A DNA stretch of 5,751 nucleotides from Planctomycetales bacterium (GTDB lineage Bacteria > Planctomycetota > Planctomycetia > Pirellulales > Thermoguttaceae), in the NCBI GenBank assembly GCA_007127495.1, contig SKZG01000437.1, forward strand, positions 1 to 5,751, given 5' to 3'. Shown here piece after piece: positions 1-5,751 of this stretch. The notes beneath the pieces are model-generated. The model did not search any database. It saw only the letters and a list, made by a program, of their open reading frames with translations, and was not told where the DNA came from. Both the position numbers and the translations under genes were made by a program. How positions within the stretch are numbered: position 1 is the stretch's first letter; every line of letters starts with the position of its first letter.

Positions 1-34
1 CAAAGGAAACCAGTGGGAATTATTGTGGTTCACA

Positions 35-1093
35 TCATCGCCAAAGCACCTGCATGCGCCGGATGCCGTCCAGCGCAATGTCTTCTTGCATGCGCGTGCC
101 GCAGTAGTAGTATTCCGGCACCATGGGAAAGAACCCTGCGCGGAACATGTCGGCCCAACCGACCTGCCCGTCGCGCAGCATGGCGGCCGCCTGAGCGCCG
201 TCCAGGATCATTCGGTGCAGGGCGGCTTGCAGGAGGCGCCGGCGGAGCCTGCGCGAGCAGCCGGGCGCGAAGGCGGCCAGATCGATCAAGCCCGTGGTCA
301 GCAGCGTTCTGCCCAGGACCGGCAAGAGCGTGTAGTTCACCATGCCGACGAGCTGCCCGCCTTCCTCCCCGACCACCGTGCTCGACAAGCCGGGATGGTC
401 CAGTTGGTTCGGGAAGGTTTCGGAGTTCCAAAGGTAGGCCAAGTCGGCCTTCGATCCGGCCTCGTGAACCAGTTGCAGGCATTGGGGCAGGTCGGTCGGT
501 TCATACGGCCGGACGCCATGCCGGCTGCGGGGCGGTTTCGGGCGAGGCTGGAAGAGTGAGAGGAAGCGCGTTCCCCAGGTCTCGAATCGGTTCAGTTCGA
601 ACCGGGCCACCGCGCCGTGATCCAAGGCCCTCAGCCACATGCCGGTCTTTTTGACGATCGCCAGGTTCTCCTGCTTCAACCAGAACTTCGGGCCCATGGA
701 CCGGACCGACCGCAAATAGAGGTAGCCGAAGTCGACGGCGGCCTGGCGTTCCCGATGGCGCCGGACGAACTCCTCCTGCATGCGCTGGGCGATTCGTTGT
801 CCGCGGTAGTCGGGATCGACGGTCAGGAACGAGCCCCACGTGGCCGCCATTTCGCGGCCGTGCAATTGGATGCGGATCGGCCTTGCGGGGTGGGAGCCCA
901 CCAGCTTTGCGCCGTCGTAGGCGGCGACCAAGTAGGGTCGATCGGCGGCATCGGGCGAGAACAATTCTCGCTGGAAGAGTTTTTCACTCCATTGGGGGCA
1001 GAGCATTTTCCCTTCGTACGAACGGCGCCACATCCGGTTGGTGAACGACACCAACTCCTCGGCACTTCCTTCAAACGTGCGAATTTCGATCAT
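35..1093 (-). CDS. Tandem-GNAT-fold N-acyltransferase-like protein, 352 aa
   Basis: This is probably an acyltransferase of the GNAT superfamily, moving an acyl group from acyl-CoA to an amine; the substrate is unknown. The first half (about residues 1-185) has GNAT layout, with strand LTVDPDYRGQRIAQRM at 90-105, where R97-G98-Q99-R100-I101-A102 fits the R/QxxGxG/A pyrophosphate-binding loop. A second GNAT-like unit seems to begin near residue 194 (VRPYEPTDLPQCLQLVHE), has the expected strands at about 238-275 and ends with MFRAGFFPMVPEYYY (316-330). Its equivalent loop near 277-290 (GCSRRLRRR) is degenerate. At 352 aa it is about twice a single GNAT domain, which fits a duplication. The start ATG overlaps the stop of the upstream ligase gene as ATGA, and no Shine-Dalgarno sequence is visible before it, so translation is probably coupled. 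No signal peptide or membrane segment is seen, so it is probably cytoplasmic. By context it may acylate the amine made by the first enzyme of the operon; this is inference. Confidence 0.85.
   Translation of the reverse strand: MIEIRTFEGSAEELVSFTNRMWRRSYEGKMLCPQWSEKLFQRELFSPDAADRPYLVAAYDGAKLVGSHPARPIRIQLHGREMAATWGSFLTVDPDYRGQRIAQRMQEEFVRRHRERQAAVDFGYLYLRSVRSMGPKFWLKQENLAIVKKTGMWLRALDHGAVARFELNRFETWGTRFLSLFQPRPKPPRSRHGVRPYEPTDLPQCLQLVHEAGSKADLAYLWNSETFPNQLDHPGLSSTVVGEEGGQLVGMVNYTLLPVLGRTLLTTGLIDLAAFAPGCSRRLRRRLLQAALHRMILDGAQAAAMLRDGQVGWADMFRAGFFPMVPEYYYCGTRMQEDIALDGIRRMQVLWR
1090..1093 (-). promoter_or_regulatory. ATGA stop-start overlap, translational coupling
   Basis: The TGA stop of the ligase gene (1092-1090) shares bases with the ATG start of the GNAT gene (1093-1091). 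The 17 bases before this ATG contain no GGAG-like ribosome-binding site. Reinitiation by ribosomes finishing the ligase gene is therefore the likely way the GNAT gene is translated, which would tie the two protein levels together. Confidence 0.7.
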
Positions 1094-2544
1094 GGCGCCG
1101 ACCGGTTGGGATGCGCGGAAAGTTTCGCCCGCCGATCGGTCAGGCGGTCGGCCTTGAATTCGGCGCGCGGCAAGCTGCCCGGCGGCACGACGGCCACGTC
1201 CACCCGAATGCCCAAACTGCCCTTCAGGGCCCGCGCCACGTGGCGTTCCAGGTTCGGCAGGCCGTCTTGGCAGGCTGGGTCCGCCGGCTCGATCGTGGCG
1301 TACACCTGATCCATGTCGTGGGTATGGTCGATGACGACGCGGAACTCGTCACCCACCTCGGGAATGGAACGGATGGCATCTTCGATGGTTGCCGGAAAGA
1401 ACATGAGCCCGCGAATCTTGATGAGTTTATCGTTGCGGCCTCGCAGGCCGCCGACCGCCCGCTTGTGCGTGCGGCCGCATCCGCACGGGGTTGTGGTGAT
1501 GGTGATCCAGTCGCCCATGACGTATCGGAGGATAGGTTGGGCTTCGCTGTAGAGGTTGCTGACGGCCAGGATTCCGGGCCGGCCGTCGGGCACGGGTTCG
1601 AAGGTTTCGGGGTCGAGGGCCTCGGCAATGTAGGCGTCTTCCATGATATGGGTTTCCACCGGTCCGTCCCGCCGGGCGACCTGGTGCGTGCAGGAGTAGC
1701 CCAGCGGGGGCATGGCCACCTCGGTGCATCCGAAGTGGTCGTGCATTTCCGCCCCCCACAACTGCTCGACGCGCCGTTTCGTCGCTGGGACGCAGGCGCC
1801 CGGTTCGCCGGACGCGATGACCAGTCGGATGGAGCTTTCAGCGGGCGCGGCGCCGGCCGCCTCCATGGCGCGCCCCAGATACAGGCAATACGAGGGCGTA
1901 CACATCAGGACGGTGGGCTGGTAGTTGCGGATGAACAGGATTCGCCGCTCGGTGTTCGCGCCTCCGCCGGAAATGACGGGAACGCCCATGTGGTTCAGAG
2001 AATAGTGCATTCCCCAAAACGCCACCGACGTTCCGTAGCTGAAGCAGTTGATGGAAATATCGCCGGGGCGCACTCCCATGGCGTGCAAGCCGCGCGCGCC
2101 GAAATACGTCCAGACGTCGCGATCGAAGGTGGTGTGGCGAAACACCCGCGGGAATGCGGCCGTGGTGCCCGAGGTCGAAAAGAGCATCCAGCCGCGTTCG
2201 AGCCAGTCTTGCTGGCGCAGGGGCGAAAAGGTCCCCCACGGCGGATGCTCGCGCTGGTCGTCCAACCACTCCTCGCGATGGGTAAGCGGTATCTTGGTCA
2301 GATCGGCGACTTGCCGGACCGAGTCGTGTCGGAGCCCCGCGCCTTCAAACTTCCGGCGATAGAACGGACTACATTGCCAGAGGTAACGGTACGCCAGCGC
2401 GAGTTTTTCCGATTGAATGGCCTGCAATTCGCCCCGCGAGGCCATTTCCAGTTCGGGTGTCCAGCAGTGGTCGCCGGCCGGCGCGTCATACCGGATGCAG
2501 TACCGGGTCACCAGGTCGCGCCACTGTTTGCGTAGATCGTCCAT
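1090..2544 (-). CDS. PaaK/CapK-family adenylate-forming ligase, 484 aa
   Basis: This is an ATP-dependent enzyme of the phenylacetate-CoA ligase / CapK / coenzyme F390 synthetase family. Members adenylate a carboxylic acid and usually transfer it to CoA. Visible motifs in order are the family-typical YLWQCSPFYRRKF (54-66), the P-loop STSGTT (123-128), the A5-type HFGCTE (270-275), RYVMGDW with Asp345, the hinge region GRNDKLIKIRG (369-379) with FFPATIED following, and the A10-type LPRAEFK with Lys464. Cys285, His299, Cys354 and Cys356 are placed like the structural zinc ligands of some PaaK relatives; this is inference. The length is somewhat above the usual 430-440 aa, with extra N-terminal sequence and an insertion around 97-118. 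The start is supported by GGAG 8 bases upstream. The gene lies 18 bases after the reductase-aminotransferase gene and overlaps the GNAT gene by 4 bases. It may activate the acid used by the GNAT protein or feed the reductase. The specific substrate cannot be read from the sequence. Confidence 0.9.
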   Translation of the reverse strand: MDDLRKQWRDLVTRYCIRYDAPAGDHCWTPELEMASRGELQAIQSEKLALAYRYLWQCSPFYRRKFEGAGLRHDSVRQVADLTKIPLTHREEWLDDQREHPPWGTFSPLRQQDWLERGWMLFSTSGTTAAFPRVFRHTTFDRDVWTYFGARGLHAMGVRPGDISINCFSYGTSVAFWGMHYSLNHMGVPVISGGGANTERRILFIRNYQPTVLMCTPSYCLYLGRAMEAAGAAPAESSIRLVIASGEPGACVPATKRRVEQLWGAEMHDHFGCTEVAMPPLGYSCTHQVARRDGPVETHIMEDAYIAEALDPETFEPVPDGRPGILAVSNLYSEAQPILRYVMGDWITITTTPCGCGRTHKRAVGGLRGRNDKLIKIRGLMFFPATIEDAIRSIPEVGDEFRVVIDHTHDMDQVYATIEPADPACQDGLPNLERHVARALKGSLGIRVDVAVVPPGSLPRAEFKADRLTDRRAKLSAHPNRSAP

Positions 2545-2552
2545 CGGGGCGG

Positions 2553-2556
2553 CTCC
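2553..2556 (-). promoter_or_regulatory. Shine-Dalgarno GGAG for the ligase gene
   Basis: On the minus strand GGAG lies 8 bases before the ATG at 2544, inside the 18-base gap after the stop of the upstream gene. This fixes the chosen start. The motif and spacing equal those before the reductase-aminotransferase gene. Confidence 0.7.
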
Positions 2557-2562
2557 GAGGTG

Positions 2563-5160
2563 CTAGTGAATTGGTTGGGCGTTGAGCGGGACGCCGTTCG
2601 GACGCTGGTTTCCCTGATGTTGTCCGAGCCCCGACTTGGCGATGACGCCTTCGATGGTTTTCGTAGCGAATTCGATCTCGCCGCACGTTTCGTCGCAGGC
2701 GGCGAGAAACCGTTCGATTTGCTCGTGGGTGATGGTAAGCGGCGGCTGGACGCGCAACACGCGCGGATTGGACCGGGTGGTTTGCGTGTAGATGCCGTGC
2801 TGTTGAAGCAAAGTATGCATGGCATAGAGCGCGGGGGTGTTGCTCAGTTTGGCGTCCAGCCCGGGCACCAGAAAACCGCTCTGGCCGCCGCTGTCGATTT
2901 GTTTCCAGTGTTCGACGATGTTCGGGGGCATGGGATTGAACTCGAGGCCGACGAGCAGCCCTCGCCCCCGGACGGCGCGCACTACCTGGTATTTCGCGGC
3001 GATGCGTTCCAAGCCGGCGATCAATTGTCTCCCCCGCCGGGCGGCGCGGTCCGGCAGGGACTCGTCGCGGAGGACCCGGAGCGCCGCCAGGCCGGCGGCG
3101 CATGCCAGGCTGCCGCCGCCGAAGGTGCTGGTGTGCAGGGCGAACGTATCGATATGGCCGTAGGCCTGCAGCCACACGTCGCGCCGGGCCAGCATGGCGC
3201 CGATGGGAATCAGGCCGCCGCTGAGCGATTTGGCCAAGGCGATGATATCGGGCTGGACGGAGTCCGCGTCGACGGCGAACATGGTTCCGGTGCGTCCCAG
3301 GCCGGTTTGCACTTCGTCGGCGATTAGTAAGGTTCCATAGCGCCGGCACACCCGGTGAACTTCCGATAAATAGCCGGGCGCCGGCACCACCATGCCGCCC
3401 TCGGCCTGGATGGGCTCGACGACAAACGCCGCATGGCGCCGCTGGCGAAGGGCGCGTTCGAGGGGTTCCAATTCGCCGAATGGTATCGCCTCGCACTCGC
3501 CCAGCAGCGGCGCGAAAGGCCTCTGATACATGGGATTTCCCGTAACGGACAAGGCCCCAAAGGTCTTCCCATGATACGACCGCTCGCAATGCAGAAAGCC
3601 GGATCGGCCGGTGGCGCAACGGGCGAGCTTGAGGGCTGCCTCGACGGCTTCCGCGCCGCTATTGGCGAAGAAGACCATCTCCAGCCCTGGGGGGGCGACG
3701 GTCGTCAGCTCCTCGGCCAAGGCGGCGGCGAATGGATTGACGGCGGCTTGCACGAACCCCGGCGCGCCCTCTTGCATGGCATGGGTAACCGCCTCGACCA
3801 CCGCCGGGTGGTTGTGCCCAAGGTTCAATGAACCGAATCCCCCGACAAAATCGAGGTATTGCTTTCCTTCGGCATCCCACAGATAGGCGCCCTCGCCGCG
3901 CACGAACGTTTTCAAAAAACCGCCGTCGCCGGTGATGGCGGCCAGGACGGGGTTGATATGGCGGGTAAACAGCCGCCGCGCCTGCGCGGCCAAGGCTCCG
4001 GCCGTTGGCGGCGGCACGGCCTTGTGCCTGCGGCCATTTGCCATCGACGCGCTGCGGCGACGGGACGCCTTTTGAAACTCGACCAGGCTCGACTCGGCCA
4101 GCGGCAGGCCAAATGAGAAAGGCCGCGAAAAATCGAAGCCGTGCGACTTGGCCAGCCCTCCGATCGCCTCGATGGCGTCGCATTTCAAATCCCGCCCGAG
4201 CGAGTAGCATTCCATTCGGTCCTCCAGGGCCAGCACCATGGTTTCGGCCAGACAACTCGGAATCATTCCATGATGGAACCATAAATAGGCCGAATTGAGC
4301 GGCATGGTTTTCGGTGCGCGGGCCAATCCTCCGGACAGGATCAGCACGTCGTCGCGCTGGGTACGGCTGCCACACACATCGGTCGGTACGGCCACATCGA
4401 CCACAATGCTGCCGGGCTGCAGCCAGGCCTGCTCGATGCACGCTCCCGACGAGGTGGCGCTGAGCACAATCCGCGCGCCGGCCAAAGCGGCGGGAATGTC
4501 GGTGAGTAGTTCTGCTTCCAACTGCTGCGCAAGCCGCGTGGCCCGCGTGGAAGGACGACGCGCCACGAGGCACAACGACCGGCAACGAGGCTGCAACAGG
4601 CGAGCCACCGCCGTGGCGATGCTGCCGGGAATCCCCACCACGACAACCCGCTCTGCCGACAAGTCGATCCCCAACTCGCCGCAGGTTTGCGTCAGGTTTT
4701 CCAGGGCGGCAAAGACTGTGAGGCTGTTGCCGGTGGTCACGGGAACGGTCGATGTTTCGGCGAGGAAGGCGCCCTGTCCGCCGATGATGCCGGTCATGGA
4801 GCCGAGCCCGACAATGCGGGCGCCCCAATCGGCGGCCTGCTCGATGGCGTCGCGAGCGAACTCGAGCGTGCGTCCTGGAGCGTCGAGGATGGCCGCCGCG
4901 TCCATCGGGATTTCATAAAGGCGGCCATCGACGCAAGTTCCCTGGGCCGAGACCAGTCCCGCGAGTTCATCCATCACGCGAACCCGGGGAGCCTCGGCGG
5001 CTTCGGGCGGATGCTGGGCATGGGCGACGGCCCCATGCAAGTGGGCACAGAATGCCATGAGGTCTTTGCCCCACACTTGACGGATATCTCCGCCGGAGTC
5101 GAAGTCCAGGAGCCTCTTGCTCTCATCGTTGAGCGGATGAACGAGGAATGCGAACTTCAT
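2563..5160 (-). CDS. Didomain acyl-thioester reductase / class III aminotransferase (PigE/TamH-like), 865 aa
   Basis: This fused enzyme is predicted to reduce an acyl-ACP or acyl-CoA to an aldehyde with NAD(P)H, then transaminate the aldehyde to a primary amine with PLP. Residues 1 to about 362 resemble cyanobacterial acyl-ACP reductase: TTGN (142-145), a Rossmann strand-loop VVVVGIPGSIATAVARLL (172-189), ARR (200-202) after the next strand, which suggests NADPH, and PSCLAE, whose Cys303 aligns with the catalytic thioester-forming cysteine of AAR. A basic, proline-containing linker (about 363-392) follows. Residues about 393-840 are a full class III aminotransferase: NSGAEA (500-505), SYHG (528-531), VEPIQAEGG (581-589), ADEVQTGLGRTG with Asp615 and Gln618, PLP-binding Lys644 in ALAKSLSGG, and TSTFGGG (677-683). 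The length and domain order match PigE (about 850 aa) and TamH. The start is supported by GGAG 8 bases upstream. It is the first gene of the operon, with no frameshift or missing key residue seen. The acyl chain and whether ACP or CoA is the carrier are unknown. Confidence 0.9.
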   Translation of the reverse strand: MKFAFLVHPLNDESKRLLDFDSGGDIRQVWGKDLMAFCAHLHGAVAHAQHPPEAAEAPRVRVMDELAGLVSAQGTCVDGRLYEIPMDAAAILDAPGRTLEFARDAIEQAADWGARIVGLGSMTGIIGGQGAFLAETSTVPVTTGNSLTVFAALENLTQTCGELGIDLSAERVVVVGIPGSIATAVARLLQPRCRSLCLVARRPSTRATRLAQQLEAELLTDIPAALAGARIVLSATSSGACIEQAWLQPGSIVVDVAVPTDVCGSRTQRDDVLILSGGLARAPKTMPLNSAYLWFHHGMIPSCLAETMVLALEDRMECYSLGRDLKCDAIEAIGGLAKSHGFDFSRPFSFGLPLAESSLVEFQKASRRRSASMANGRRHKAVPPPTAGALAAQARRLFTRHINPVLAAITGDGGFLKTFVRGEGAYLWDAEGKQYLDFVGGFGSLNLGHNHPAVVEAVTHAMQEGAPGFVQAAVNPFAAALAEELTTVAPPGLEMVFFANSGAEAVEAALKLARCATGRSGFLHCERSYHGKTFGALSVTGNPMYQRPFAPLLGECEAIPFGELEPLERALRQRRHAAFVVEPIQAEGGMVVPAPGYLSEVHRVCRRYGTLLIADEVQTGLGRTGTMFAVDADSVQPDIIALAKSLSGGLIPIGAMLARRDVWLQAYGHIDTFALHTSTFGGGSLACAAGLAALRVLRDESLPDRAARRGRQLIAGLERIAAKYQVVRAVRGRGLLVGLEFNPMPPNIVEHWKQIDSGGQSGFLVPGLDAKLSNTPALYAMHTLLQQHGIYTQTTRSNPRVLRVQPPLTITHEQIERFLAACDETCGEIEFATKTIEGVIAKSGLGQHQGNQRPNGVPLNAQPIH

Positions 5161-5168
5161 ACGTAATG

Positions 5169-5172
5169 CTCC
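5169..5172 (-). promoter_or_regulatory. Shine-Dalgarno GGAG for the reductase-aminotransferase gene
   Basis: On the minus strand GGAG sits 8 bases before the ATG at 5160. The protein then opens with MKFAFLVHPL, the short first beta strand expected for the AAR-like fold, so site and family both support this start. Confidence 0.7.
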
Positions 5173-5180
5173 GAAGCAAG

Positions 5181-5288
5181 TTATTCAGGTAAGACTTCGT
5201 TGAACGCTCCAAAAGCAGTCTGGCCAAATTGCAGGATTTCTCTATTTTGAACCAATACCCTTACGATGTAAAGGGTTTCTTCCTCCAT
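5181..5288 (-). CDS. Doubtful 35-codon ORF just upstream of the operon
   Basis: A minus-strand ATG at 5288 opens a 35-codon frame that ends in TAA at 5181, 20 bases before the start of the reductase-aminotransferase gene. The frame stays open upstream to a TGA at 5339-5337. The peptide begins MEEETLYIVRVLVQN and ends AFGAFNEVLPE; the mixed acidic and hydrophobic composition looks protein-like. No Shine-Dalgarno sequence precedes the ATG, codon third positions are far less GC-rich than in the neighbouring genes, and the frame overlaps the candidate promoter. I recognise no family. It could be a small leader protein, the C-terminal remnant of a lost gene, or chance. Confidence 0.2.
   Translation of the reverse strand: MEEETLYIVRVLVQNREILQFGQTAFGAFNEVLPE
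5244..5272 (-). promoter_or_regulatory. Candidate sigma-70-like promoter of the operon
   Basis: Reading the minus strand, TTTACA (5272-5267; 5 of 6 matches to TTGACA) is followed after 17 bases by CAAAAT (5249-5244; 4 of 6 matches to TATAAT). A transcript would start near 5237 and have a leader of about 75 bases before the ATG at 5160. This local stretch is clearly more AT-rich than the genes. The prediction is by eye and assumes a housekeeping sigma factor with this consensus, so it is tentative. Confidence 0.35.
5257..5276. promoter_or_regulatory. Small inverted repeat over the candidate -35 box
   Basis: ACCCTT (5257-5262) and AAGGGT (5271-5276) are exact reverse complements separated by 8 bases. 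The dyad covers the candidate -35 element, the position expected of a repressor operator. Six-base arms can occur by chance, so this is only a candidate. Confidence 0.25.
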
Positions 5289-5292
5289 AAGT

Positions 5293-5323
5293 GGCCCGTA
5301 ACCGGAGCCCTCGGTCACGGTCC
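5293..5323. repeat. Imperfect 31-base dyad upstream of the promoter
   Basis: CCGTAACCG (5296-5304) can pair with CGGTCACGG (5312-5320) at 8 of 9 positions across a 7-base loop. After one mismatch, two further G-C pairs at 5293-5294 and 5322-5323 extend it. It lies about 20 bases upstream of the candidate -35 box. No T-run follows on either strand, so it is not a classic terminator. It may be a protein-binding dyad or a remnant of a palindromic intergenic repeat. Confidence 0.3.
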
Positions 5324-5512
5324 GGCCATAAAAGCATCACGGTCGTTTGAGTCGCGCAAACCGTCAGGCATAGGCGCTCCGGTGCCAAGAAACCGCTCGC
5401 CGCCACAATTCGAGCAGCAATTCCTATGCCGCAGGGTGCGCATTACCAACACGGGCTACCATTCACGGGACACTGCTGGAGGGTTGACTGCGCGCAGGGA
5501 CGGTAGGGACCT

Positions 5513-5552
5513 AAAGTGTCGCACCTGCCGAGACAAAGTGTCGGGGGGGGGG
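5513..5552. repeat. Degenerate 22-base direct repeat ending in a G10 tract
   Basis: AAAGTGTCG occurs at 5513-5521 and again at 5535-5543, a spacing of 22 bases. The second copy runs into ten consecutive G (5543-5552). Only the 9-base core is conserved, so this is a decayed repeat or two copies of a short dispersed motif. Confidence 0.5.
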
Positions 5553-5678
5553 ATATTCAGTAACCATTCAGTGTGCCCCTTGCACGATCCCCGCTTTATG
5601 GGGGATGCCTGGAAGATCATCGTAGCACGGGTCCAGCAACATCCGACAATAATACTGAGGGCCCTTCGCTTTTTGGTA

Positions 5679-5751
5679 AAGGGACGGCACACGGCGTGTG
5701 CCTGCTACAATAAGGGACGGCACACGGCGTGTGCCTGCTACAATAGGGGAC
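5679..5751. repeat. 33-base palindromic tandem repeat, two full copies and the start of a third
   Basis: Copies at 5679-5711 and 5712-5744 are identical over all 33 bases. A third begins at 5745 with one mismatch in the seven visible bases and runs off the window. Each unit contains GGCACACGGCGTGTGCC, a palindrome with 8-base arms around a central G (5686-5702 and 5719-5735), followed by TGCTACAAT. Similar intergenic modules are, to my recollection, common in planctomycete genomes; I could not check this. The array may be a mobile palindromic intergenic repeat, a structured RNA segment or a protein-binding array. No spacers separate the units, so it is not a CRISPR. Confidence 0.9.

Larger units (their letters stand above)
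5161..5678. other. Gene-poor upstream region
   Basis: This stretch has lower GC than the operon and no ORF with family motifs. Nearest the operon it holds the ribosome-binding site, the candidate promoter and the dyads. Farther out it holds short repeats: AGGGACGGTAGGGAC near 5497-5511, the AAAGTGTCG pair, a run of ten G, and a small hairpin ATCCCC/GGGGAT at 5587-5606. I see no tRNA, rRNA, CRISPR array or transposase. The texture suggests an intergenic region that collects repeat fragments. Confidence 0.6.

Noticed and set aside
1..34. Possible terminator after the GNAT gene
   Set aside because: Only a 5-base AACCA/TGGTT pairing with a long loop and no clean T-run is visible, and the window ends there, so operon end cannot be decided.
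1111..2535. Plus-strand open frame of 474 codons opposite the ligase gene
   Set aside because: It mirrors a motif-rich real gene and its translation shows no family motif. Long antisense frames are common in GC-rich coding DNA.
2486..3619. Minus-strand open frame of 377 codons overlapping the aminotransferase half
   Set aside because: The product is dominated by Arg, Pro and Ala with no recognisable domain, while the overlapping frame carries all aminotransferase motifs. It is a frame shadow.
3659..4828. Minus-strand open frame of 389 codons inside the reductase-aminotransferase gene
   Set aside because: It is out of frame with the supported gene, is of low-complexity Arg/Gly-rich composition and has no start signal of its own.
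2563..5160. Two separate genes joined by a sequencing error
   Set aside because: The frame is open throughout, the linker reads in frame, no internal start with a ribosome-binding site is evident, and the fused order and length match the known PigE/TamH architecture.
5587..5606. Hairpin ATCCCC/GGGGAT as a possible terminator
   Set aside because: The stem is only six pairs and no T-run follows on either strand.
5456..5692. Minus-strand 78-codon open frame in the repeat region
   Set aside because: It spans the G10 tract, the AAAGTGTCG repeats and the edge of the tandem repeat, has no ribosome-binding site that I can see and no family motif, so it is a chance reading of repeat DNA.
5679..5751. 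CRISPR array
   Set aside because: The 33-base units abut directly without variable spacers, and no cas gene is present.

Overview
The window carries one compact, high-GC, minus-strand operon of three genes (positions 5160 down to 35) and a roughly 590-base gene-poor upstream region (5161-5751). The upstream region ends in the start of a palindromic tandem repeat that runs off the right edge. The GC-rich coding style, together with short repeat modules containing GGCACACGGCGTGTGCC, resembles planctomycete-type bacteria. That assignment rests on recollection and style, because no taxonomic marker gene is present.

In transcription order, the first gene encodes an 865-residue didomain enzyme. 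Its N-terminal half resembles the long-chain acyl-ACP reductase (AAR) family: it has a nucleotide-binding GIPGSIA loop, a TGN motif and a conserved cysteine in PSCLAE. Its C-terminal half is a complete class III PLP aminotransferase. This is the architecture of PigE (prodigiosin) and TamH (tambjamine), where an acyl thioester gives an aldehyde and then an amine. After an 18-base gap comes a 484-residue PaaK/CapK-type adenylate-forming ligase, which activates a carboxylic acid. This overlaps by 4 bases (ATGA) a 352-residue protein with two GNAT-like halves, of which only the first has a clear acetyl-CoA-type pyrophosphate-binding loop.

Taken together, the operon suggests this pathway: reduction of an acyl thioester to an aldehyde, transamination to a primary (probably lipid-like) amine, activation of a carboxylic acid by the ligase, and N-acylation by the GNAT protein. 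The product would be an alkylamine or N-alkyl amide. Family membership is well supported by motifs. The substrates and the joint pathway are inference. No pyrrole, PigD-like, acyl carrier protein or polyketide gene lies in the window, so this is not a recognisable prodigiosin or tambjamine cluster.

The upstream region holds a candidate sigma-70-like promoter with a small inverted repeat over its -35 box, a larger imperfect dyad, a doubtful 35-codon ORF, a degenerate 22-base direct repeat ending in a run of ten G, and two full copies plus the start of a third of a 33-base repeat. The operon's 3' end is only 34 bases from the left edge, so further genes could follow.
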